Source: Clostridia bacterium (GTDB lineage Bacteria; Bacillota; Clostridia; Oscillospirales; CAG-272). From it: 21,339 nt of DNA. Location of the stretch: the NCBI GenBank assembly GCA_017960705.1, contig JAGCYR010000152.1:1-21339 (forward strand), in the 5' to 3' direction. Position numbers and translations under genes: made by a program. Shown here piece after piece: positions 1-7,718 of the stretch (position 1 is the stretch's first letter; the number at the start of each line of letters is the position of its first letter). The notes under the pieces were generated by a model. It was not told the DNA's origin and made no database searches. It was given only the letters and a program-made list of their open reading frames with translations.

Positions 1-5
1 GAACC

Positions 6-48
6 GAACTCCGCAAAGGGGGCGTCCCGCCCCCCTTTGCGGGAGTTC
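6..48. terminator. Long GC-rich stem-loop downstream of hsdR, possible terminator
   Basis: Positions 6-24 pair with 28-48 to give a stem of about 19 pairs, with a single bulged C (35), a single bulged G (43) and a three-base loop at 25-27. It lies about 170 bases after the hsdR stop, so it would end the hsd transcript. A T-run after the stem on the minus strand cannot be judged because the window ends at position 1. It could instead be a dispersed repetitive palindrome. The structure is seen directly; the terminator role is inferred. Confidence 0.5.
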
Positions 49-103
49 GCATCCCCCGCGCAGCCGTCGGGGAGTTTACTCACCGGCGGCAAGCGTGGGG
101 ATA

Positions 104-120
104 TTGCCCCGACGGGGCAA
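104..120. other. Short perfect hairpin between hsdR stop and the edge hairpin
   Basis: TTGCCCC (104-110) and GGGGCAA (114-120) form a 7-bp perfect stem with a three-base loop. There is no T-run on either side, so it is not a convincing terminator by itself. It may protect the 3' end of the hsd mRNA. The rest of 49-219 holds no gene or other signal that I can support. Confidence 0.3.
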
Positions 121-219
121 ATTCTCCCGTTCTTCCCCCCCGGTGCGTCCTGCCCCCCGAGGGGTCTTTTGTTTCAAACAGCCTTCCGGCGCAATTCGGA
201 TACGAACGCCGTCCGCTTC

Positions 220-3200
220 TCAGGCGACGATCCAACCGTACCCTTGTACCGCCATATCGACGAAATGCGTCAGAAGCAGATCGGTTTTTGCCGAAAACGT
301 CTCCTTGTCGTATGACAGCGGCAAATCCCGGTTGAGCGACGATTCGATCGCCGTTTTTACTCTCGCTCTCGGCTGCTCGTCCTTGTACCAATCGACGACC
401 AAAAGTTCTTTCTTCTCGTCTGTCAATTTCTTATACAGGTTTTTCGCAGAGAGTTTGACCTTTTGTTCCTCGTCCTTCGTCAATTTCTTCCCCGCTACGA
501 GAAGATCGAAGATTTCAAGTTCTTCTTCGGACAGCCCCTCGATCTCCGGTCGTTTTTCCTCGGCTTTGAGATCCTCGATCAGCCGGAGTAACTGTTCGTA
601 ATACTCTTCGTTCTCGCTTCCCCCGGCGTTGTAACGGTCAATGATCCCACGGAATCGTTGCGAAAAGACCTGCCGCGTGCAGTTCCGCTCCATCATAGCG
701 ACGAGCGCCTGTTCGATAAACGCCTTCAGATCGTCGATCTCGATCGCCTTATACTGCGCGGTCTTGATCTCTTTTTTCAGTTGTTCAACGTTGATTTTGG
801 ACAGATTAACGACTTTCCCCTGATGAATGACGACCCCTTCGTCGTTTTCCTCTGCTTTTGACGAAGCAACGCTCGAATCCAAAACCTGCGCCATCCGCAA
901 ACGCGCGCGCTTGACCTTTTCGTCGTCGATCGTGCAGTAGAACAAGCCGTGAAGATACGCCAGCGGCGCGAACTTCTCGTTTTCCCAATTCTGCTCGATG
1001 ATCTCCGGGCGCGACGCCTCGTAGAGGTTCATCAACGTATTCAGAAGGACCTTGAACTCGTCTTTCACGTCGTCTTTTGCCAGAAGCAAGTCGTAGACTG
1101 CCGCCAACTTGTCCAAGCGGTCAAACGTCGAGGCGTCGGCGATGATCGCCCCGAGATCCACCCCGTTTTGAAGCAGAAATTGATCTGCTTCTTCGACGCA
1201 TTGATCGATCAGATCGATCAGTTTGTCGATCTCTTTCGCGGGGAACTCCTTGCCGTCGTCCCCGGCGGCATACTCGGAGAGCGCGCGCTGCATATACTTG
1301 AACACGTTGACGTAATCGACGATGATCCCGCAGGGCTTGTGCGGATAGACGCGATTGACGCGGGCGATCGCCTGCATCAGCGTATGACCTTTCATCGGCT
1401 TGTCAAGGTAGATCGTTGAGAGGTTTTCCACGTCAAACCCGGTCAGCCACATCGCGCAAACGAAAACCAGTTGCAGCGGATCGCCGGGATCCTTGAACCG
1501 ATCCTCGATATCCAATCCCTCGGGCGTAACGGCGTTCATTTTTTGCCGATGCAGGGACACGTTCAGCCCCTGCTTTTGGAACTTCTCGTTCTCGTCGGCT
1601 TCCTCCGATATCACGACCGCCATTTCGACCGAGTTCATGTAATTCAGAATGCGCGTCAGTTCGTCGCGCTTCTCTTTCGATTCGGCGGCGTTGCGTTCCT
1701 GCGTCACCTTCTGTTTTTCGACCGTCCAATAGTGCTGGACTTTGTCGTACATCTTGACCGCCGTGTACTTGTCGACCGAAACGACCAACCCTTTTCCGAG
1801 AAAGCCCCGCCGCGGGAAATGGTGCGCGATATCCTGCGCGATCTTGTCGATCCGATCCTCGCGCTTGATGACCTCCAAAATTCTCGACGACGAGTTTTCC
1901 AGCAGCCGCGCTTCGTCGGGATTCAGGTTTTCTTCCTCGATGATTTCGACCACGTCGTCGTCAAGGAAGTCGTTTTCAAGCCCCACCTCGGGCACGCGGC
2001 GCGAGTAAAACAGCGGAACGGTCGAGCCGTCCTCCACCGATTGCGCGAAGTTGTATTCGGAAACGTAATTCCCGAACCATTGATTCGTCAGCCGCTTGCT
2101 GCCGAGAAGCGGCGTTCCGGTAAACGCGATATAATTCGCGTTCGGGAGAGCGATCCGCATATTCTCCGCCAAATCCTTATACTGCGTGCGGTGCGCCTCG
2201 TCCACCAGAACGATGATATCGTCCCGCCGAGACAAAACGGGAAACTTTTTTCCCTTGTCGTAGCGGAACTTATGGATCAGAGAGAAAATGAAGGTCTTGT
2301 TCGTCTGTAAGTATTCGCGTAGTTGCCGACTGTCCTTCGGCTGACACTCTTCCTTTGCCCCGATGACCTCGGTTTTGACGAAGTTTTTGTGGATCTGATC
2401 GTCCAGATCCTCGCGGTCTGTAATCACGAGAAACGTAAAGTTCCCCGGCACTTTCCGGCGCACTTTCCGCACGAAGAAGATCATGGAGAACGATTTGCCC
2501 GATCCCTGCGTATGCCAGAAAACGCCGAGTTTTCCGTTCAATTCTTCACGCCGCTCGACCGACGCCAAAAGGTTGTTCACGCCGAAGAATTGGTGGTTTT
2601 TCGCGACGATCTTGTCCCGGCGGTTACGGAACATAATAAAGTTTTCGATATAGTCGATCAACCGTTGCTTTGCGAGCAGACCGTCCGCGAAAAGGCGGAT
2701 CGAACTCTCCCCGAACGTCTTTGCTTGCCGGATCGCCTCGCGATTCGGTTTTTCTTTCTCGGATTCGACCTTCAACCACTCGAAGAAATGGCTGTACGAG
2801 GCGTTGAACGCGCCGAGGCGGGTTTCCAAGCCGTTCGACAAAACCGCGATCTGGTTGAACGCAAAGAGGTTCGGAATATCTTTCAGATAGTTCTGCAGGT
2901 TGTCGTTATACGCTTCCTCGACCTTGACGATGCTGTTTTTCAGTTCAATAAACACCATCGGCAGACCGTTCACAAAGATCAGCACGTCGGGACGCCGCCA
3001 ATAGACGCGCCCCCGGATCCACATCTGCGAAACGGCGGTGAACGTATTGTTTTCCGGGTGTTCAAAATCGACCAACCGCACGAAATCAAAGTCCTCTTTC
3101 CCGTCCCGGCGCAGAGAGACCTTGATCCCGTTGCGGATCTTGGCGTAGTTCTGATAATTGACGGCGACGATATCCGTCCCGGTCTGATCGCGGCGAAGTT

Positions 3201-3438
3201 CCTTTGCGATCTCGTCCAACTTTTCCGAAGGGATCCCGGGGTTCAGGCGCGCGAGGGACTCCCGCAACACGAGCGGGAGAACGCACTCTTTCTTGTCGGA
3301 ACGCCCCGTTCCGTCAGGCAACGCCTCGCGCTTGTCCGGCGAAGGATCGCAGTGCAGAACGGCATATTGAAACGGCTCTTCCGCCAACTTTTGCAGAAGG
3401 GCTTGTTCAATATCGTCTTCGGAAATGAAGTTGCGCAT
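220..3438 (-). CDS. hsdR: Type I restriction endonuclease, R (motor/nuclease) subunit
   Basis: This 1072-residue protein has the normal length and layout of HsdR, the ATP-driven translocating and cutting subunit of a type I restriction enzyme. A PD-(D/E)xK nuclease core is visible at D151 and E165-L-K167. Next come a Walker A motif GSGKS (312-316), a DEAH box (413-416), a TGTPL motif III, and a late helicase motif with QAIARVNRVY. The C-terminal third is charged and helical, as expected for the part that contacts the HsdM/HsdS core. The start at 3438 follows the FRG gene stop by 13 nt and has only a weak GGGG-like ribosome binding site, so translation probably depends on coupling to the FRG gene. 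A duplicate of its first eight codons, with a strong ribosome binding site, lies at 4696-4733. All catalytic motifs seem intact. Confidence 0.97.
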   Translation of the reverse strand: MRNFISEDDIEQALLQKLAEEPFQYAVLHCDPSPDKREALPDGTGRSDKKECVLPLVLRESLARLNPGIPSEKLDEIAKELRRDQTGTDIVAVNYQNYAKIRNGIKVSLRRDGKEDFDFVRLVDFEHPENNTFTAVSQMWIRGRVYWRRPDVLIFVNGLPMVFIELKNSIVKVEEAYNDNLQNYLKDIPNLFAFNQIAVLSNGLETRLGAFNASYSHFFEWLKVESEKEKPNREAIRQAKTFGESSIRLFADGLLAKQRLIDYIENFIMFRNRRDKIVAKNHQFFGVNNLLASVERREELNGKLGVFWHTQGSGKSFSMIFFVRKVRRKVPGNFTFLVITDREDLDDQIHKNFVKTEVIGAKEECQPKDSRQLREYLQTNKTFIFSLIHKFRYDKGKKFPVLSRRDDIIVLVDEAHRTQYKDLAENMRIALPNANYIAFTGTPLLGSKRLTNQWFGNYVSEYNFAQSVEDGSTVPLFYSRRVPEVGLENDFLDDDVVEIIEEENLNPDEARLLENSSSRILEVIKREDRIDKIAQDIAHHFPRRGFLGKGLVVSVDKYTAVKMYDKVQHYWTVEKQKVTQERNAAESKEKRDELTRILNYMNSVEMAVVISEEADENEKFQKQGLNVSLHRQKMNAVTPEGLDIEDRFKDPGDPLQLVFVCAMWLTGFDVENLSTIYLDKPMKGHTLMQAIARVNRVYPHKPCGIIVDYVNVFKYMQRALSEYAAGDDGKEFPAKEIDKLIDLIDQCVEEADQFLLQNGVDLGAIIADASTFDRLDKLAAVYDLLLAKDDVKDEFKVLLNTLMNLYEASRPEIIEQNWENEKFAPLAYLHGLFYCTIDDEKVKRARLRMAQVLDSSVASSKAEENDEGVVIHQGKVVNLSKINVEQLKKEIKTAQYKAIEIDDLKAFIEQALVAMMERNCTRQVFSQRFRGIIDRYNAGGSENEEYYEQLLRLIEDLKAEEKRPEIEGLSEEELEIFDLLVAGKKLTKDEEQKVKLSAKNLYKKLTDEKKELLVVDWYKDEQPRARVKTAIESSLNRDLPLSYDKETFSAKTDLLLTHFVDMAVQGYGWIVA

Positions 3439-3440
3439 AG
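3415..3440. repeat. 26-bp direct repeat, copy A (start of functional hsdR)
   Basis: These 26 bases match 4696-4721 exactly. Copy A spans the first eight codons of hsdR (MRNFISED) plus two bases before the start. The two copies bound a 1281-bp segment (3441-4721) that holds the whole FRG-domain gene. This looks like the scar of an insertion that rebuilt the hsdR start on its far side. Confidence 0.9.
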
Positions 3441-3451
3441 CTTTACCCCGT

Positions 3452-4603
3452 TTAATACTTTTTCTTTATCATCTCTGCGGTGTACTCTAGTTCAGGAAAA
3501 ACAAACGCTTTGCTTATGCCAATGGTTTCTAGGTCTTTCATAATCGTTTTTTTGTTGGGTGAATCGATTATTATGCTGATGAAACAATTAGAAAGGCAGT
3601 CTTCTTGGATCTCTTGAATAGAATCAGAAACACTAAATCTATCCTTAAAGAGAAAATGATATTTAGGGTTTATTCCGTCTCCAGTCTTGTTATAAAAATC
3701 GCTAAACTTGTTGGCATAATACTGCATCATTTCTCGAATGGTTTTGGAATTAACAAAAAAAGAATTGTCATAGAAATCGGGTTCTTCCCTTACAAACTCC
3801 AACCGCTTTAGTTCGTCTTTATCAATAGTGAAAAACCTGTAATCCTCCTCTTTCCCTATGTTCCTGCCACGCACAACCATAAGGCTTCTAAGGTCTATAA
3901 TCTCATTTGGAAAAACCATAAAAACTGCAGATTGATGTTTTATTCTATCGTTTAAATACTTCGGTTTGGACATTAGTGGTTCTAGTGTATTAATTCCATA
4001 TCGTATTATGGAAGAAACACTTCCGAGAACACTATCTAATGATATTGCGTTATAATCTCCATATTGATACATTCCGCATACTTTTTCAACAAGATCTTTT
4101 GTGAAAAGAGAACTTGTGTCATAGGTACACAAGACGCGCCCTGCCATCTTTCCTTCATCCTCGCACGCAAAATACAACGCAACTAGAGGATTGAACGTAA
4201 AGTCTAACAATCTGGTTGGTATTCCAAAATGTTGCAATTTAGCCAATAAATCAAAACTGGAATAAATATCTTGAAACTCTTTTGGACGCAAGGTAACCAT
4301 TTCAGTTACAAGATCATTCTCTCTGTGTTCAATTTTCAAATCATTTCGTGCGATACTGGGAATCAACTTGTAATTTGAAGATGCATCTGAGTGACCACGA
4401 AACACCATTGTTTTATAGTAATAGTGCTTATTACAAATCCGACGCAATCTACAAATAACATCAATGTATTCAACAAGCGTTCTTACTTTGATAGAAAAAT
4501 GAGAATAGTAGTTGTCTCTTTTGTTTGAGGGTATAATCATTCCCTGAGGCAACGCCTTGATAAGCCGACTTTGCTGAATTGTCTTTGAAAAAGAAAAATC
4601 CAT
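3452..4603 (-). CDS. FRG-domain protein, accessory gene of the type I RM operon
   Basis: The 383-residue product carries a clear FRG domain. The naming motif VFRGHSD lies near residue 68, followed by the hallmark segment LAKLQHFGIPTRLLDFTFNP (about 120-139) and ALYFACE. No catalytic function is established for this domain; it recurs in mobile and defence-associated genes. No signal peptide or membrane segment is seen, so it is probably cytoplasmic. I chose ATG at 4603 because GGGGGAG lies seven bases upstream; an adjacent TTG codon at 4606 is less likely. The gene is visibly more AT-rich than hsdR and hsdM and is enclosed by 26-bp direct repeats, which points to recent acquisition. Its position between hsdS and hsdR matches the site of accessory effectors such as prrC or rlo genes, so a back-up effector role is an inference. 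Confidence 0.85.
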   Translation of the reverse strand: MDFSFSKTIQQSRLIKALPQGMIIPSNKRDNYYSHFSIKVRTLVEYIDVICRLRRICNKHYYYKTMVFRGHSDASSNYKLIPSIARNDLKIEHRENDLVTEMVTLRPKEFQDIYSSFDLLAKLQHFGIPTRLLDFTFNPLVALYFACEDEGKMAGRVLCTYDTSSLFTKDLVEKVCGMYQYGDYNAISLDSVLGSVSSIIRYGINTLEPLMSKPKYLNDRIKHQSAVFMVFPNEIIDLRSLMVVRGRNIGKEEDYRFFTIDKDELKRLEFVREEPDFYDNSFFVNSKTIREMMQYYANKFSDFYNKTGDGINPKYHFLFKDRFSVSDSIQEIQEDCLSNCFISIIIDSPNKKTIMKDLETIGISKAFVFPELEYTAEMIKKKY

Positions 4604-4662
4604 CAAACAACTCCCCCGATATGAATCAATCTTACCTGTACTAATGAATCAAACCGACACAC

Positions 4663-4719
4663 TTAAATCGAACCGATGATGTGCGCTAATGCGCAGTCTT
4701 CGGAAATGAAGTTGCGCAT
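4663..4719 (-). pseudogene. Stranded 5' end of hsdR (18-codon remnant)
   Basis: An ATG at 4719 opens a frame whose first eight residues, MRNFISED, are identical to HsdR. It then diverges (CALAHIIGSI) and stops at 4663. It is preceded by AAAAAGGAG (4725-4733) only five bases from the ATG, a much better ribosome binding site than the one now used by hsdR. The simplest reading is that hsdR once started here, directly after the kinase gene, and the FRG cassette was inserted at codon eight. The remnant may still be translated as a leader peptide. Confidence 0.75.
4682..4719. other. Nested inverted repeats at the FRG cassette junction
   Basis: ATGCGCA (4689-4695) is the exact inverse of TGCGCAT (4713-4719), and CTTC/GAAG pair inside it around a GGAAAT loop. 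TGCGC/GCGCA (4682-4686 and 4691-4695) offers a competing small hairpin. The outer arm is absent from copy A of the 26-bp repeat, so the structure arises exactly at the junction. In mRNA the hairpin would cover the remnant start codon. It may have been a recombination hotspot or may have formed by the event. Confidence 0.45.
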
Positions 4720-4721
4720 AG
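4696..4721. repeat. 26-bp direct repeat, copy B (upstream of FRG gene)
   Basis: This copy is identical to 3415-3440. It covers the hsdR-like start codon and seven following codons of the remnant frame. Sequence on both sides differs from copy A immediately outside the 26 bases, so the repeat has sharp limits. Confidence 0.9.
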
Positions 4722-4771
4722 TTACTCCTTTTTCAACTGTTCAAATAAGCAAAAGTCACCATGTCTTTAGG

Positions 4772-6106
4772 TTATAAGAGCTCTTTCAACACATCGTTAA
4801 TCGTTGAATTCATTTCCTCCTCTTGTTCAATTCTCCTAATTTCTGCCAATCTGGCTTCTTCTTTTCTTCTTTGGTCAGCAATAGCTCGACGCTTTGCCGC
4901 TTGTGAATAATCATAACAGGCCGATATAACCCATTCTCTCATATATTTCACAAGAGATTTGATTACGTTTGCACTTTCACCACCTCTTATAGGCATTGAA
5001 ATCTCATTCTTACGATTTTTACTGAGAGTATATGTGTCATATCCCATAACACAGGAATGACTGTAATTTCCGTTTCTTATCATCTGAAACCAGTCATCCG
5101 GTAAAAACGCATCAAATGTAAAAAGCAAACATCCATCTTTATACTCAATATTCTGAATCGACGGATTAAATGATTCCGGCTCGATGACCTCGTTGACTAT
5201 AGCTTTAAGTCTTTCTTTTTCCGCTTCACGTTGATATTTTTCCGCTAAAACCTTAAGCTCGCTTAGAATCATAACCTCGGGATAGAGTCTATCCTTCGGT
5301 TCTTGCTTGTACAACTGATCAAACAAGTCATCTAAATACTTGTAGTCCGGATTAACATCCCCGATTCTTTTATGATCTACTGCTTGTGGTATTTCCCCCG
5401 TAAACATCTCGTTTAAAATCAGAGCGAGTGCATAAATGTCCGTCTGAAAACAGATATTGCCACCTTTGCTGCGTTGCTCGGGGGCAGCATACTGAAAATT
5501 TGCCATTCGGTCAGTTGCTTTGGTTTCAACTATGGTTAGCAAATCATCCTCCGAAAAATGTGCAATGCCAAAGTCGCAAATGACCGGCTCAAAACTGTCT
5601 TTGGCAAACAGAATATTCTCCGGTTTAATATCTCTATGAAGGGTATTGTGTTCGTGGGCATACTTCAAGCCCTTCAATAGCCCAATAAAAATGTCAATCG
5701 CTTTATCTGCAGGGATGCCCGACCTGATTCTATCCTTTAGAGTATCTGCATATAGAGGCATTACATAAAACACAAACTCTTTGCCGTCTAAAAAAGCTTG
5801 TCCACGATCTAATACAGGAACAATATTCTTGTGTCTATGGTGTTCGCAAAAATTAATTTCATTTTTAAAACGCTTCAGTTTTTGTTTAGAAATCCCTTTT
5901 TCGAGAAATTTGATGGCGTAGTCTTCGCCATCAGAATTACGGGCAGCGAACACCCGCCCATTACCGCCGGAGCCAATTTGATTAACAAGAGTATAATCGT
6001 CAAAAGCGGTATGAACGATCGCACCTTTTCCGAGATGAATTTGCGGCATAACTTCTGTTTCACTTTCCATTATAAAGTTTGTTGAAATAATGCGTTCTTT
6101 TTCCAT
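4772..6106 (-). CDS. Hanks-type Ser/Thr protein kinase embedded in the hsd operon
   Basis: This 444-residue protein has every motif of an active eukaryotic-like kinase. The glycine loop GSGGNG is at 45-50, the ATP-anchoring lysine is K66 in DYAIK, the catalytic loop HRDIKPEN is at 157-164 (D159, N164), the metal-binding DFG is at 178-180, and APE is at 208-210. The kinase domain ends near residue 290. A C-terminal region of about 150 residues follows that I do not recognise, ending in a charged helix (about 404-432, KRRAIADQRRKEEARL). There is no transmembrane segment or PASTA repeat, so it is cytosolic and unlike cell-wall-sensing PknB kinases. The ATG is one base after the hsdS stop (TAAGATG), so translation is coupled to hsdS. 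The targets are unknown; the FRG protein, the Hsd subunits or translation factors are possible by analogy with phage-activated defence kinases. Confidence 0.93.
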   Translation of the reverse strand: MEKERIISTNFIMESETEVMPQIHLGKGAIVHTAFDDYTLVNQIGSGGNGRVFAARNSDGEDYAIKFLEKGISKQKLKRFKNEINFCEHHRHKNIVPVLDRGQAFLDGKEFVFYVMPLYADTLKDRIRSGIPADKAIDIFIGLLKGLKYAHEHNTLHRDIKPENILFAKDSFEPVICDFGIAHFSEDDLLTIVETKATDRMANFQYAAPEQRSKGGNICFQTDIYALALILNEMFTGEIPQAVDHKRIGDVNPDYKYLDDLFDQLYKQEPKDRLYPEVMILSELKVLAEKYQREAEKERLKAIVNEVIEPESFNPSIQNIEYKDGCLLFTFDAFLPDDWFQMIRNGNYSHSCVMGYDTYTLSKNRKNEISMPIRGGESANVIKSLVKYMREWVISACYDYSQAAKRRAIADQRRKEEARLAEIRRIEQEEEMNSTINDVLKELL

Positions 6107-6107
6107 C

Positions 6108-7337
6108 TTATAACTTCCCGCTCATCAACCGCGGCAAAAGCAAATCGCGTTGCTTGACGAGATTATATCTCTGGGAAGCCAAGCAAAAAACATTATCCAT
6201 TATTGGTTTAACGATTGCGTTAAATTTTTGAATAATCGCAACCGTTGGAACGACAATCTTGATTCGATTCATATCTGGTTTGCTCAACCCCGGCTGTGCC
6301 GCATTGCGATTAAGATTCTGCATTAACATGTAATACTCGTGTAAATGCAATGTGAAATACAAATACAACTGATACTCTGAACTATTCGCATTCAACAGAA
6401 AAACATGCTCATTAACTGCAAATTGCGAAAACGGAAAAGCGTTCATAAAGATCGTTGTTTTTCCAATGTACTCCCCGTCTTTGTAAACCAAAATGTCACT
6501 ACCCGTGCTCTTTCCTCGCTTCATCTTTTGGTAATAATCAAATGGTATCAGTTTGACATCATTATAGTCAAACTCGCCCATACCATTGACTGATTCTGCG
6601 CCCAAAGATGGTATCCCTTCGTTTAAAGAATCATCAATTCCACCGTAGGGACGCGATCCTGAATCAAGAGAAATGCCGAATTGGTTTAAACGCTGTTTGC
6701 TCCACCCCTTCGGAATCCCGTTTTCAAACTCCGCCGCTTCGTGTCCGGGAAAGCGGAAGCGGACAAACCATTCTTTATACAGGTTTTCCGCCATCTGCTC
6801 TAACACCTTGATCCGCTTGTTGTTGACCTCGATCAAATTGTCGTAGGCGGAGAGAATAGAAGCAATCGCTCTTTGCTTTTCGATGCTCGGATATCGAAAA
6901 GGAAGCGTCTTGAGCGAAGCAGTTGTGATGCTTCCTCGTGTACTACTTGCATCCGAACCGCCGCGTAGTTCTTCGTATCGCCCGCTTAAATCATAAAACA
7001 AATACAGCGGCAGAACCTTTGATTCCTTCGGTTTCAGTACAATAACGGATTGATTTACATACATATCGTCAAGAAGATACGACGTCTGTCCTCTGGTTTT
7101 TCCTTGTCCGGCACAAGCCATTACCACGCTGTCGCGTTTTGCCAATCTTGTGGATGATTCTTTGATTCCTAACTCTGTAATCGTATTGATCGTATCAGTA
7201 ATAAACCTTTGCCCTGTTTCTCCGGAAGAAAGCCACTTATAAGGACCGTTCCAATACTCTTTTTTGGACGTAGACGGCGTGCCTCCACTATAGATAGAGG
7301 ACAAAACATCTTTCAATTTGCAATAGGTATACTCCAT
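6108..7337 (-). CDS. hsdS: Type I restriction-modification specificity subunit S
   Basis: HsdS chooses the bipartite DNA target of the type I complex. The 409-residue product has two variable target-recognition domains (about 1-145 and 215-350). A conserved helical spacer separates them, starting at PSIEKQRAIASILSAYDNLI and ending near WFVRFRFPGHE. A second helical spacer closes the protein at VKQRDLLLPRLMSGKL. The ATG at 7337 has AAGGTGA seven bases upstream. The second recognition domain is AT-rich compared with the spacers, which fits domain swapping. No second hsdS fragment or inverted repeat for phase-variable inversion was seen nearby. Its stop is followed after one base by the kinase start, tying kinase dosage to specificity-subunit translation. 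Confidence 0.96.
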   Translation of the reverse strand: MEYTYCKLKDVLSSIYSGGTPSTSKKEYWNGPYKWLSSGETGQRFITDTINTITELGIKESSTRLAKRDSVVMACAGQGKTRGQTSYLLDDMYVNQSVIVLKPKESKVLPLYLFYDLSGRYEELRGGSDASSTRGSITTASLKTLPFRYPSIEKQRAIASILSAYDNLIEVNNKRIKVLEQMAENLYKEWFVRFRFPGHEAAEFENGIPKGWSKQRLNQFGISLDSGSRPYGGIDDSLNEGIPSLGAESVNGMGEFDYNDVKLIPFDYYQKMKRGKSTGSDILVYKDGEYIGKTTIFMNAFPFSQFAVNEHVFLLNANSSEYQLYLYFTLHLHEYYMLMQNLNRNAAQPGLSKPDMNRIKIVVPTVAIIQKFNAIVKPIMDNVFCLASQRYNLVKQRDLLLPRLMSGKL

Positions 7338-7366
7338 ACTCGATTCACCTTACAACAACTTACTGT

Positions 7367-7699
7367 TCAAAACATCCCAACCCAAGTCAAAAAGGTTACA
7401 GCCGCAGATGCGATAGCTCCCATCACGCCCCAAATGATCTTCTCATTTTTATCTGTCCCGTACAAACCGAACCCGTAAAACGTCCAGACCAAAAGCGTCG
7501 TCAAAATGCGTTTGGTGAGTTCCTGCGCCAGTTCCGGGATCGAAAAGATCGCTTTCAGCAAGAACACAAAAGCTGTGCCGAAAATATTAACGATCTCGCC
7601 CAACACCTTCATTCCCGCAAGAAACCCGCCTTGACTAAACGCGCAGAACAAAAGCAAGCCGACAAAGACTATTGCGCCGATGACACTACTCTTTTTCAT
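7367..7699 (-). CDS. Small multi-pass membrane protein of unknown function
   Basis: The 110-residue protein begins MKKSSVIGAIVFVGLLLFCA and contains about three or four hydrophobic stretches (near 6-22, 37-50, 63-79 and 88-107). It should therefore sit in the cytoplasmic membrane. I chose ATG at 7699 because AGAGG lies eight bases upstream; a longer frame reaching 7756 would overlap the previous gene and has no such site. It lies between the DUF4160-like gene and hsdS within the operon. I recognise no family. A membrane effector paired with the gene before it is possible but unsupported by any motif. Confidence 0.72.
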   Translation of the reverse strand: MKKSSVIGAIVFVGLLLFCAFSQGGFLAGMKVLGEIVNIFGTAFVFLLKAIFSIPELAQELTKRILTTLLVWTFYGFGLYGTDKNEKIIWGVMGAIASAAVTFLTWVGMF

Positions 7700-7713
7700 A
7701 GAAACAACCTCTT
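7694..7713. repeat. 20-bp direct repeat, copy 1 (RBS/start of membrane protein)
   Basis: This copy matches 8064-8083 at 18 of 20 positions, including 12 uninterrupted bases. On the minus strand it covers an AGAGG ribosome binding site, the ATG start and the first codon (AAA). The two copies bound the DUF4160-like gene, as the 26-bp repeats bound the FRG gene. Confidence 0.7.
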
Positions 7714-7718
7714 TTTGC

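Noticed and set aside
4604..4606. TTG start for the FRG gene
   Set aside because: The adjacent ATG at 4603 has equally good spacing to GGGGGAG and is the stronger start codon.
3441..4721. Insertion sequence carrying the FRG gene
   Set aside because: There is no transposase and no terminal inverted repeats. The 26-bp flanking repeat is long for a typical IS target duplication and begins with an exact copy of a coding start.
4682..4733. Integron attC-like site at the FRG junction
   Set aside because: The hairpin is short, lacks the paired core motifs ending in GTTRRRY, and no integrase gene is present.
6108..7337. Phase-variable hsdS shuffling
   Set aside because: There is only one hsdS, with no inverted partial copy and no recombinase gene nearby.
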